A DNA stretch of 45,633 nucleotides, taken from an uncultured Lachnospiraceae bacterium (GTDB lineage: Bacteria; Bacillota; Clostridia; Lachnospirales; Lachnospiraceae). Every line of letters starts with the position of its first letter. Position 1 is the first letter of the stretch. The stretch lies in the NCBI GenBank assembly GCA_944383325.1, contig CALWPC010000001.1:1-45633 (forward strand), given 5' to 3'. The notes under the pieces are model-generated. The model did no database searches and was not told the origin of the DNA. It worked only from the letters and a program-made list of their open reading frames with translations. Below, piece by piece: positions 24,022-32,098 of this stretch. Position numbers and translations under genes: made by a program.

Positions 24022-25104
24022 ATGGACAGGCAGGAGTGTGTCGAACGCTTAAAGGCCGCTGTTTCGCCTCTGATGGAGTGGTTTGAAAAGGAGCACCGCA
24101 TATTGCCGTGGCGCAGCGATCCGACGGCATATCATGTCTGGCTGTCTGAGATTATGCTGCAGCAGACGAGAGTGGAGGCAGTGAAACCGTATTATCACCG
24201 GTTTTTAGCCGATCTTCCCACAATCAGGGCGCTCGCGGAGGCTTCAGAGGAGCGATTGCTCAAGCTGTGGGAAGGATTGGGATATTATAATCGGGTGAGA
24301 AATTTACAGAAAGCTGCGAAGCAGGTCGTGGAACAATATGACGGAGAACTGCCGGCGGATTATGAAAAGGTTCTGGCTCTGCCGGGCATTGGCTCTTATA
24401 CGGCCGGGGCGATTTGCTCGATTGCTTTTCAGATTCCGGTTCCCGCCGTCGACGGCAATGTGCTGAGGGTGTTGTCCCGGCTGTTAAATATGGACTGGGA
24501 TATTGCTAGCGCGTCTGTTAAGACAACGCTTGAAACGTGGCTTTTGGAAGTGATACCGTCCGAAAATCCGGGGGATTTTAATCAGGCGCTGATGGAGCTT
24601 GGGGCGGTTGTCTGCACGCCGAATGGTATCGCAAAATGCGGGATCTGTCCGCTTGCGGATAGTTGTCTGGCAAACCAAATGGATACGGTCATGGAGCTGC
24701 CGGTGAAGAAACAAAAAAAAGCGCGGCGCGTCGAGGAGAAAACCGTGCTGTTATTGTATTATGGTAATCGGATTGCTGTGAGAAAACGCCCGCCCAGGGG
24801 GCTGTTGGCGGGCTTGTATGAGTTTCCGAGTCTTGACGGATACAAAACGGGGGAGGAAATGCTGCGGTATCTGAAGGAGGATGGATATACGGTCATCCGT
24901 TATCAAGAATTGCCGCAGGCGAAACATATTTTTTCGCATGTGGAATGGCATATGCGAGGATTTGCCGTGCGTCTTGACGAGACGAATAATCAGCCCGATC
25001 GGTCGTCTGTTATTTTTGCCGAGGCTGATCAGGTGGAACACCGCTACGCGATACCAACGGCATACGCGTCCTATTTATCGTATTTTCTGGAAATGAACCG
25101 GTGA
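24022..25104 (+). CDS. mutY: A/G-specific adenine DNA glycosylase
   Basis: 360 residues from the ATG at 24022. MutY removes adenine mispaired with 8-oxoguanine. Visible features are W-L-S-E-I-M-L-Q-Q-T-R-V, the helix-hairpin-helix L-P-G-I-G-S-Y-T-A-G-A, and the catalytic aspartate in V-D-G-N-V-L-R-V-L-S-R. The [4Fe-4S] ligands have spacing CX7CX2CX5C (C-T-P-N-G-I-A-K-C-G-I-C), one residue longer in the first gap than in E. coli. A C-terminal Nudix-like 8-oxoG recognition domain contains H-I-F-S-H-V-E-W-H. A TTG at 23980 with GGAG upstream is an alternative start. The next gene starts 33 bp downstream. Confidence 0.95.
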   Translation: MDRQECVERLKAAVSPLMEWFEKEHRILPWRSDPTAYHVWLSEIMLQQTRVEAVKPYYHRFLADLPTIRALAEASEERLLKLWEGLGYYNRVRNLQKAAKQVVEQYDGELPADYEKVLALPGIGSYTAGAICSIAFQIPVPAVDGNVLRVLSRLLNMDWDIASASVKTTLETWLLEVIPSENPGDFNQALMELGAVVCTPNGIAKCGICPLADSCLANQMDTVMELPVKKQKKARRVEEKTVLLLYYGNRIAVRKRPPRGLLAGLYEFPSLDGYKTGEEMLRYLKEDGYTVIRYQELPQAKHIFSHVEWHMRGFAVRLDETNNQPDRSSVIFAEADQVEHRYAIPTAYASYLSYFLEMNR

Positions 25105-25137
25105 GAGTTCGGTTGTTTTTGTGTGGGAGGGATTGTT

Positions 25138-26544
25138 TTGAAGAAATGTACTGGTGTAATATTGGCGGTTGTGTTGGCTTTTTGTCCGCTGTCGCCGGCC
25201 GCCGCTATGGAAACGGATGCGCTGACGTACGGTCAGTCCGGTGTGGAGCTTACGCAGGAATGGTTTGCCACACAGGCCGGTGTGGTAGCTGAGGATGAGG
25301 CAATCGACGCAAAGTGGAAGCTCGTGTTGGATGAGTATACGAAGAAACGCGAAGCAGATGTATCCGGGCGTCTGTCGCTTTGTGAACCGTTCGGCTATGC
25401 GTCGGATCAGATGTCGCTCGATCAGTCTGCAGTGGCGCAGGAAGATAAAGAGCGGGCATATCGTCTGGAGAAAATGCAGGAGCGCCTGAATATTTCCATC
25501 AAGGATGCAAAGACGACGGTCATTGTTCAAAATGCAGAAGAACAAAACGGATTGTGGGTAATAGATCTGTATGAGTGGACATTTTTTGATTATGATGATC
25601 TCGACGACGGACAGGCCAAGACCGATGTTTCCGGATTTGGAGTGACTCACAGGCTGACGTTAAAAGAGACGGCGGGCGGTTATGAGTTGTTGGAGGATTG
25701 CTACGACGAGGGCGCGCTGACTGGAATGTCAACGGTAAATGAAGAGGACAAAGAAGCCGGCGAGCCGCAGGACGGTGCGGACTATTGCGGGGAAGCCGGG
25801 TTTACTCTTCAGCAGCAGTCCTATGCTTCCTATAATGCACAGGCGGCTGTGGCTTACGCGGATCGTTATGTATGTCATGATCAGAACGGAAGCGTAAATT
25901 CGGATTATTACAACAGTGCATATGTCAATCTGAACGGGCAGGGAGGCGACTGTACGAACTATACGTCTCAGTGTTTTTATGCCGGGGGGATGCCGATGGA
26001 TTCCACATGGTTTTACAGGGACGGCAATTTTACGAGGGCGTGGGCAACGGCCAGGTATCAGTATAAATATATGTCTGCGAAGGGAAAAGCAATCAGCAAT
26101 CCGTCGGGCGCGGATATACGGGTGGGCAGTCCGGTATATTACGCAAATCCGGGCAGAGACATTTCGCACTCGGCAATTTGCGTCGGAACAAACTCAGCCG
26201 GAACACCGGTCGTCAATGCGCATAATAACGATTATTATCATGTAAAGTGGAATTACTGGGGCAGCTCGACAAATTATTATACCGTACAGTTATCGGCCTC
26301 CTCCGGCGGTAGCACGCTCATCACCATCCCCGAAACGGTGTCAGACCCTTCGCTTGGCGATGCAAATTGCGACGGAGTGATCAATGCGTCCGACGCGCTG
26401 TTTGTCTTGCAGATTTCTGCGCAGATGGCCTTGCCGACAGACAAACAGAGACAGATGGGCGATGTCACGCGGGACGGACAAGTTGCGGCGGATGATGCGC
26501 TGCTTATTCTGAAAAAATCGGCCGGACTGATTTCAGAATTTTAG
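25138..26544 (+). CDS. Secreted amidase-domain (Amidase_6) protein with C-terminal dockerin
   Basis: 468 residues. A signal peptide (about 1-23, K-K-C then a hydrophobic core ending S-P-A-A-A) is followed by a 190-residue region of no clear family. An Amidase_6-type cysteine hydrolase domain (about 225-390) has Cys in G-G-D-C-T-N-Y-T-S-Q and His in I-S-H-S-A-I-C-V-G. The C-terminus (407-465) is a type I dockerin with two Ca-binding repeats, G-D-A-N-C-D-G-V-I-N and G-D-V-T-R-D-G-Q-V-A. TTG at 25138 with GGGAGG upstream is taken as the start; GTG at 25123 is possible. The dockerin predicts docking to a cohesin protein encoded elsewhere. Confidence 0.87.
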   Translation: MKKCTGVILAVVLAFCPLSPAAAMETDALTYGQSGVELTQEWFATQAGVVAEDEAIDAKWKLVLDEYTKKREADVSGRLSLCEPFGYASDQMSLDQSAVAQEDKERAYRLEKMQERLNISIKDAKTTVIVQNAEEQNGLWVIDLYEWTFFDYDDLDDGQAKTDVSGFGVTHRLTLKETAGGYELLEDCYDEGALTGMSTVNEEDKEAGEPQDGADYCGEAGFTLQQQSYASYNAQAAVAYADRYVCHDQNGSVNSDYYNSAYVNLNGQGGDCTNYTSQCFYAGGMPMDSTWFYRDGNFTRAWATARYQYKYMSAKGKAISNPSGADIRVGSPVYYANPGRDISHSAICVGTNSAGTPVVNAHNNDYYHVKWNYWGSSTNYYTVQLSASSGGSTLITIPETVSDPSLGDANCDGVINASDALFVLQISAQMALPTDKQRQMGDVTRDGQVAADDALLILKKSAGLISEF

Positions 26545-26573
26545 CGTTTTGATTTTTGTTGACTGTTTGAAAC

Positions 26574-26609
26574 ACGGGTCTGCCGTACTTTTGTGACGCG
26601 CAGGCCCGT
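26574..26609 (+). terminator. Hairpin after the amidase-dockerin gene
   Basis: ACGGGTCTGC (26574-26583) and GCAGGCCCGT (26600-26609) pair with one G-U. The following CTGTTT is only weakly U-rich, so this is a modest terminator. Confidence 0.5.
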
Positions 26610-26655
26610 CTGTTTCGGAGCCTTCTCGACTTGACAGAACATTTCTACAAAAACA

Positions 26656-26684
26656 TTGAAAATATCAGGTGAAAGGCGTATAAT
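26656..26684 (+). promoter_or_regulatory. Promoter of the racemase-BKACE-tatD genes
   Basis: TTGAAA (26656-26661), a 17-bp spacer and TATAAT (26679-26684), about 40 bp before the next start codon. Confidence 0.7.
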
Positions 26685-26726
26685 ATCGTTGATTATGTTA
26701 AACAAGACAAAAAGGAGAATGGAATT

Positions 26727-27395
26727 ATGAAGTTATGTACATTACATACGACCGATCAATTTATGGAGTTAATGTCGGATCCGTTTACGAAACCGTTTTT
26801 AAAAGATCACCCGGAAATTGAGCAGATGGATATTGCGGACAGTTCGTTGATTGCAGAAACGCAGGCTGCAGGTTATGCGACCCCCGCCGTTGCCCGCAGA
26901 ATGTATAATTATATGATGTGTGCTGTGGATGCAGGTGCGGATGCAATTTTGGTCACCTGTACGTCGGTGAATACAGTGACGAAGCAGGTGCGCAGTATGG
27001 TTCCGATTCCGGTGATCAGTATTGAAGAGCCGGTAGCGGAGAAGGCAGTCGAAGCAGGCTGCAAAATTGGCATTCTGTCATCGCTTGCGACTAGTGCGGA
27101 GCCGGTTAAGACAACAATTCTGGAGAAAGCCAAAGAGGCGGGAAAACAGGTTGAGGTTCGCATTGAGGTGGCGGACGGGGCATTCGAAGCGCTGATGGGA
27201 GGCGATCGTCCGCTGCATGACGATAAGGTGCGCGCCGCGCTTGAAAAACTTGTTCGCGAAGTGGATGTAGTGGTGTTTGCACAGATGTCTATGGCGCTTG
27301 TCACACATCCTGAGTATGACGTACCGGTTTTGAAATTTGGACGCTTGAGTTATGATGCAGCAAGACAGGCAATGATCGATGCGTCGGCCAAGTAA
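26727..27395 (+). CDS. Aspartate/glutamate racemase-family protein
   Basis: 222 residues of the Asp/Glu/hydantoin racemase superfamily. The first catalytic-loop cysteine is present in L-V-T-C-T-S-V-N (about residue 78). The second loop reads V-V-V-F-A-Q-M-S-M-A, so the second cysteine of two-base racemases is replaced by Gln/Met. That change is seen in decarboxylase- or isomerase-like members and argues against a plain glutamate racemase. The start follows AAAAAGGAGAATGGAATT. It precedes the BKACE gene by 44 bp on the same strand, so the two may act on related substrates. Confidence 0.82.
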   Translation: MKLCTLHTTDQFMELMSDPFTKPFLKDHPEIEQMDIADSSLIAETQAAGYATPAVARRMYNYMMCAVDAGADAILVTCTSVNTVTKQVRSMVPIPVISIEEPVAEKAVEAGCKIGILSSLATSAEPVKTTILEKAKEAGKQVEVRIEVADGAFEALMGGDRPLHDDKVRAALEKLVREVDVVVFAQMSMALVTHPEYDVPVLKFGRLSYDAARQAMIDASAK

Positions 27396-27439
27396 TTTGC
27401 ACACATCTGATCAGAAAACAGTATGTTTTGGAGGGGAAA

Positions 27440-28249
27440 ATGAGAAAGGTAATTATCTCGGTTGCAGCTGTCGCCGGACCCGATCCGGTTAATCCGACAG
27501 AGCTTGCCAATGATGTGACTCTTGCGGTGGCAAAAGGAGCCAGTCTCTGTCACTTGCATTGTAAGACTCGGGAGGGGAAACTGACACCGAACACCGATGT
27601 ACTGATTGAAAGTTTTGAGAAAATCACAGCGGGGACGGACGTCGTCGTACAGGCGTCAACCGGCGGTATTTCAGATATGAGCATTCAGGAGAGGTGCAAC
27701 CCTCTCGATTACTGGCGCGTGGAGAGCGCGTCGCTCAACGGCGGTTCTACGAATCTCGGAGAGGCTATTTACAATAATTCTTTTGACGATATTCGATATT
27801 GCGCACAGGCCTGCTATGACCGGCAGATCACGCCGGAAATTGAAGTGTTTGATATTGGCATGCTCAACAATATTAAAATTGTAGCTGAGGAAGTGCCGTT
27901 CCGCGAGCCGATTTTATACAATCTGGTATTCGGTCATAAAGGAGGAATGCAGCCGACGATCGAGGCGCTGACTTCTTTCCGCTCGTTCGTGCCCGAGGGA
28001 CATCTGTGGGGCGTGACACATTTCGGACGTGATAACTGGACATTTTTGGCTGCCGCGATTGCCATGGGAGCTACTGTAGTGCGCATTGGCTTTGAGGACA
28101 GCCGCTATCTTGACGAGCACACGCAGGCGGAATATAATTGGCAGCTTGTCGAACGTCTGGCCAGTATCGTGCGGATTATGGGACTGGAACCGGCTTCTCC
28201 CAGGGAAGTCAGAGAAATGTTAAATATTGCGCCGCGCAGGCGCGGATAG
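27440..28249 (+). CDS. Beta-keto acid cleavage enzyme (BKACE, 3-keto-5-aminohexanoate cleavage family)
   Basis: 269 residues of the BKACE family (DUF849), TIM-barrel Zn enzymes that transfer acetyl units between acetyl-CoA and a beta-keto acid. The metal ligands are visible in L-C-H-L-H-C-K-T-R (about 37-45) and P-E-I-E-V-F-D-I-G, and G-V-T-H-F-G-R lies near 195. The founding member acts in lysine fermentation, but no other lysine-fermentation gene (kdd, kal, kamA) is here, so another keto acid is likely. ATG at 27440 with GGAGGGGAAA is chosen over a TTG at 27428. tatD follows after 14 bp. Confidence 0.88.
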   Translation: MRKVIISVAAVAGPDPVNPTELANDVTLAVAKGASLCHLHCKTREGKLTPNTDVLIESFEKITAGTDVVVQASTGGISDMSIQERCNPLDYWRVESASLNGGSTNLGEAIYNNSFDDIRYCAQACYDRQITPEIEVFDIGMLNNIKIVAEEVPFREPILYNLVFGHKGGMQPTIEALTSFRSFVPEGHLWGVTHFGRDNWTFLAAAIAMGATVVRIGFEDSRYLDEHTQAEYNWQLVERLASIVRIMGLEPASPREVREMLNIAPRRRG

Positions 28250-28263
28250 TTGGGAGCTTCATC

Positions 28264-29049
28264 ATGAAGATATTTGAGAGTCATGCGCACTATGAGGATA
28301 AAGCATTTTCGAAAGATCGGGAAGCGCTTTTATGGAGTTTGCCTCAGAAGGGGATTGAGCGGGTTGTCAATGTAAGCTCCAGTCTGGAGACGATCCGAAA
28401 GACAATGAAGTTAATTTCACAGTATCCATTTTTGTATGGGACGGTCGGGGTACATCCGTGTGATACAGAGCCGCTTTCAGACAAGGATATGGTATGGATG
28501 CAGGAACAGTGCGCCAAGCCGCGGATTGTTGCGGTGGGAGAAATCGGGCTTGATTACTATTGGGATACTCCCGCCCGCAGCGTACAAAAAAAGTGGTTCG
28601 AAGAACAGCTGGAGCTTGCGCGGCGGGTATCGCTCCCCGTAGTCATTCACAGCAGGGATGCCGCCGCCGATACGCTTGCTGTTATGAAAGATCATCATGC
28701 CGCTGATATAGGAGGGGTCGTACACTGTTTTTCCTATGGGATCGAAATGGCCCGGGAGTTTTTGAACATGGGCTTTTATATCGGTATCGGCGGCGTCATA
28801 ACATTTAAAAATGCAAAGAAGCTCAAAGAGGTTGCGGCATATGCGCCGCTTGACCGCATTTTGCTTGAAACGGATTGTCCGTATCTGACGCCGGTTCCAT
28901 ACCGGGGTGAGCGCAATTCTTCTCTGAATCTCCCGCTGATTGCCGAACAGTTGGCGGCAGTGAAGGGCGTTACGGTCGAAGAAATTGCTGATATTACATA
29001 TAAAAATGCAATGAATATGTATCGAATTAATGCAGCAAATGCTTTTTAA
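28264..29049 (+). CDS. tatD: TatD-family metal-dependent DNase
   Basis: A 261-residue amidohydrolase-fold nuclease. Metal ligands are all in place: E-S-H-A-H near the start (the family usually has D-x-H-x-H), G-E-I-G-L-D-Y at about 92-98, V-I-H-S-R-D, V-H-C-F-S and the final aspartate in L-L-E-T-D-C-P-Y-L. TatD proteins are 3'-5' exonucleases acting in DNA repair and turnover. The ATG at 28264 is supported by GGGAG upstream and by the family's usual start; the longer frame from 28138 runs back into the BKACE gene. Its 3' end overlaps the convergent MFS gene by 23 bp. Confidence 0.92.
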   Translation: MKIFESHAHYEDKAFSKDREALLWSLPQKGIERVVNVSSSLETIRKTMKLISQYPFLYGTVGVHPCDTEPLSDKDMVWMQEQCAKPRIVAVGEIGLDYYWDTPARSVQKKWFEEQLELARRVSLPVVIHSRDAAADTLAVMKDHHAADIGGVVHCFSYGIEMAREFLNMGFYIGIGGVITFKNAKKLKEVAAYAPLDRILLETDCPYLTPVPYRGERNSSLNLPLIAEQLAAVKGVTVEEIADITYKNAMNMYRINAANAF

Positions 29050-30205
29050 TGGATGCTTCATGCGTGGCAACCATGACAAGCAAGATCACCAAAATATAAA
29101 TGGGGAGCAGGGCGGCGCTGATATGATTGGCGATCAGACCAAAAAGCGGAGGCATAACACAGGTGCCGATATATGCGCTTGCCATCTGCACCCCAATTAC
29201 TGCCTGTGACTGATGGGCTCCGAAATGACTGGGGGTAGCATGAATCAGGCATGGGTAAATGGGGGCACAGCCCGTCCCGATAAGGATCAGGCCTGTGATT
29301 GTCAAAGCGTCTCCAAGGGGGAGCAGCATGGAAATGATGCCTAGCGCAATGAGCACCTGACCGGCCCGAATCATCTGTGTATCGCTGAATTTAACTGTTA
29401 AAAAACCGTTAATGGCGCGGCCTGCCGTAATTCCAATAAAAAACAGGCTTGCAAACTGCGCCGCTTTTTCAGCGGATACGCCGTTGTGCAGTACCATATA
29501 ACTGCTTGCCCACAGCATTGTTGTCTGTTCAACCGCACAATAGCAAAAGAATGTAACCATAATTTCTTTTGCACCGCGTATTTTTAAAATCTGCCGCAGA
29601 GTGACCGCAGCTGTATCTTTTGCGGACGCTTGCTGCGTCTTATGTTCTTTGGCCTGTCTGTTTTGCTTCCATAAAGGTAAGCTGAACATCAGCACTGCCG
29701 TCAATATAAGTTGAACAATTCCAATCCATTGATAGCCAATATTCCAACGATGTCCACTGCTCAGCGCATATCCAATGATATAGGGGCCGATAATGGTTCC
29801 GACTCCCCACATACAATGCAGCCAACTCATATGTTTACTGGAATAATGCAGCGCAACATAATTATTCAGAGCGGCGTCTACACTTCCGGCGCCGAGTCCG
29901 TACGGGATCGCCCAGAGGCAAAGTATCCAGAAAGAACGGCTGAAAGAAAAACCGAGAATGGCGAGCGCGGTCATTGCCACGCTGATCAGGGTCGTGCGAG
30001 CGGTTCCGATGGATTTGGTCAGCCGATTGCTTTGCAGACTGGAAATAACAGTATTTACTGCGATAATCATAGACAGAATTCCGGCAAATGAGACGGGAAC
30101 CCCGAACTCTTTGTATATAGAAGGCCATGCGGAGCCGAGCAGGGAATCGGGAAGCCCCAGACTGATAAAAGATAAATAAATGACGGCAAGTAAAAGTGAA
30201 TACAT
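29027..30205 (-). CDS. Major facilitator superfamily transporter
   Basis: 392 residues with 12 predicted membrane helices, starting at the ATG at 30205 (GGAGAACAACATT upstream). I-S-L-G-L-P-D-S-L-L-G-S-A-W-P near the start resembles the FucP/glucose-type and YfkF-like MFS carriers in Clostridia. A central hydrophilic linker (K-Q-N-R-Q-A-K-E-H-K-T) separates the two six-helix halves. No substrate can be assigned. The 162 upstream codons in the same frame extend through the hairpin at 30304-30343 and lack a good start. The gene ends inside the convergent tatD gene with no terminator between. Confidence 0.88.
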   Translation of the reverse strand: MYSLLLAVIYLSFISLGLPDSLLGSAWPSIYKEFGVPVSFAGILSMIIAVNTVISSLQSNRLTKSIGTARTTLISVAMTALAILGFSFSRSFWILCLWAIPYGLGAGSVDAALNNYVALHYSSKHMSWLHCMWGVGTIIGPYIIGYALSSGHRWNIGYQWIGIVQLILTAVLMFSLPLWKQNRQAKEHKTQQASAKDTAAVTLRQILKIRGAKEIMVTFFCYCAVEQTTMLWASSYMVLHNGVSAEKAAQFASLFFIGITAGRAINGFLTVKFSDTQMIRAGQVLIALGIISMLLPLGDALTITGLILIGTGCAPIYPCLIHATPSHFGAHQSQAVIGVQMASAYIGTCVMPPLFGLIANHISAALLPIYILVILLVMVATHEASIKKHLLH

Positions 30206-30303
30206 AATGTTGTTCTCCAATCTGACAGAGTTTATGCTGTCTGTTTTGCATGGCGTCATGCGTTGTGATTGACATCGACGGGGGATATGGACAGCATTGT
30301 AAT

Positions 30304-30343
30304 ATAGAGGACGGCCAGACAGAAGCATCTGAGCGTCCTCTAT
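30304..30343. terminator. 10-bp perfect hairpin between tRNA-Gly and the MFS gene
   Basis: ATAGAGGACG (30304-30313) and CGTCCTCTAT (30334-30343) pair perfectly with a 20-nt loop that has an inner CAGA/TCTG stem. It lies 45 nt downstream of the tRNA on the minus strand. It may end the tRNA transcript or act in the MFS leader. Confidence 0.5.
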
Positions 30344-30387
30344 TTGTATCAATGATGTATTGTCCACCGTTTTTTAGGCATGAAAAA

Positions 30388-30459
<72 letters not shown>

Positions 30460-30483
30460 ATGCTGTTCTTCAGAACAAATACT

Positions 30484-30512
30484 ATAATACTAAAGGAACA
30501 ATCATTTGTCAA
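30484..30512 (-). promoter_or_regulatory. Promoter of tRNA-Gly
   Basis: On the minus strand there is TTGACA (30512-30507), a 17-bp spacer and TATTAT (30489-30484), about 25 bp before the tRNA 5' end. Confidence 0.75.
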
Positions 30513-30637
30513 CTATTTTTTTCACTTATATGAAAGTTTTTATATATGCTCATCGGATGATAACGGGTATTGCAAATTGCCCGGAAAAAGGTTAGACTAA
30601 GGGAAAGTGTTGTCGAAAGAGAGAGAGGTTTGTCAAA

Positions 30638-32074
30638 ATGGTTTTTTCCAGTCTCGTATTTCTGTATGTTTTCCTTGCTCTGAACCTGTTGATTTATTGC
30701 TTCTTTGCACGGACGATGAAGCAGAAAAATGTGACGATGTTGGTGTTTTCTCTCGTCTTTTATGCGTGGGGAGGGCCAAAATATCTACTTCTTTTGCTTT
30801 TTATGACTGCGGTTTGTTGGCTTTTTGCGCTGTTTATTGAGAGCCGCCGGTCTGTGGGCGCGCGCAAATGGTTACTGGCGCTGACCTGTCTGATTATGAT
30901 CGGGCTGCTTGTCTGGTTTAAGTATTCCGGTCTGTTTTTATCGACGCTGCAGGGACTGACCGGTTTTCCAGAGACAATTCCGAATATTGTTTTGCCGATC
31001 GGAATTTCATTTTATACGTTTCAGCTGTTGTCTTACGTGGTGGATGTATACCGCGGCACGGTACATGCGCAGAGAAAATATTGGCTGCTGCTTTTGTACG
31101 CGAGTCTGTTTCATCAGTGTATTGCCGGTCCGATTGTCCGCTATGCAGATATTGAGAGAGAACTTACGCGGCGCCGTGTTTCTCTTGATGAAATTTCGGG
31201 GGGAGTGACGCGCTTTGCGGTCGGACTGGCAAAAAAAGCGGTTTTAGCGAACACCTGCGCGCAGTTGGTCGATCAGTTTTTGCCTTCGGGCGCGGATGCG
31301 CTAAGGCAGACGCCGGCGGCGGATTTGTGGCTTGGCATGATGTTCTTTGCCCTGCAGATTTATCTGGACTTTTCTGCCTATTCGGACATGGCGATCGGAA
31401 TGGGCAAAATGATCGGATTTCATTATAAAGAAAACTTTAATTATCCATATACCGCGGTCAGTGTGACTGACTTTTGGAGAAGATGGCATATTTCTCTGAG
31501 CAGTTTTTTTCGGGACTATGTTTACATACCGCTTGGGGGAAACCGGGAAGGCTCCGGACGGACAGTGTTTAATTTGTTTATCGTCTGGTTTTTAACCGGA
31601 CTATGGCATGGCGCGAGTTGGAATTTTGTGCTGTGGGGCTTATATTTCTTTCTTCTTTTGTTACTTGAGCGGTCGGTGTTGTCGCGGGCGCTTCGCGCGG
31701 CACCCCGTGCAGTTTCGCACATTTATTTGCTTTTGGCTGTGCTGTTCGGATGGGTGATTTTTTATTTTGAGTCCCTGCCGGAGATCGGCGTGGTACTGGC
31801 AGGTATGTTTGGTCTCAATGGGAATGGATTTGGCACGTTTAAAACTCTGGTGAAACTCGAGAATCATCTCTTTTTTATTGTGGTTGCAGTGTTGGCAGCC
31901 GCGGGAGTGCTGAAAAAGTGTTATGAGGCGGTAAGACGCCGGTGCGCGCAGCGGACGGGTCTGAGTACAGTTTTGTCGATTGCTGATGCGGTTTCACCGA
32001 CTTTATTGCTGATTTTGTCGACCCTGGCGCTTGTGGGAGACAGTTACAATCCGTTCCTGTATTTTCGGTTTTAA
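30638..32074 (+). CDS. MBOAT-family O-acyltransferase (AlgI-like)
   Basis: 478 residues with ten or more membrane helices. It has the MBOAT core: P-I-G-I-S-F-Y-T-F-Q near 115, D-F-W-R-R-W-H-I-S-L-S-S-F-F-R-D-Y-V-Y-I-P-L-G-G near 280, and the catalytic histidine in L-T-G-L-W-H-G-A-S-W. AlgI/DltB-type proteins pass acyl groups across the membrane for O-acylation of extracellular polymers. The start follows GAGAGAGAGG. It is followed after 24 bp by a DHHW/AlgJ-like protein, the usual partner, so the pair probably O-acetylates a surface glycan. No glycan synthesis genes are near. Confidence 0.93.
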   Translation: MVFSSLVFLYVFLALNLLIYCFFARTMKQKNVTMLVFSLVFYAWGGPKYLLLLLFMTAVCWLFALFIESRRSVGARKWLLALTCLIMIGLLVWFKYSGLFLSTLQGLTGFPETIPNIVLPIGISFYTFQLLSYVVDVYRGTVHAQRKYWLLLLYASLFHQCIAGPIVRYADIERELTRRRVSLDEISGGVTRFAVGLAKKAVLANTCAQLVDQFLPSGADALRQTPAADLWLGMMFFALQIYLDFSAYSDMAIGMGKMIGFHYKENFNYPYTAVSVTDFWRRWHISLSSFFRDYVYIPLGGNREGSGRTVFNLFIVWFLTGLWHGASWNFVLWGLYFFLLLLLERSVLSRALRAAPRAVSHIYLLLAVLFGWVIFYFESLPEIGVVLAGMFGLNGNGFGTFKTLVKLENHLFFIVVAVLAAAGVLKKCYEAVRRRCAQRTGLSTVLSIADAVSPTLLLILSTLALVGDSYNPFLYFRF

Positions 32075-32098
32075 TCAGATCATCAGCGGAGGATAGAC

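Noticed and set aside
26909-27304. 131-codon minus-strand ORF rich in Ser, Thr and Ala inside the racemase gene
   Set aside because: The composition is typical of an antisense shadow, and it has no ribosome binding site.
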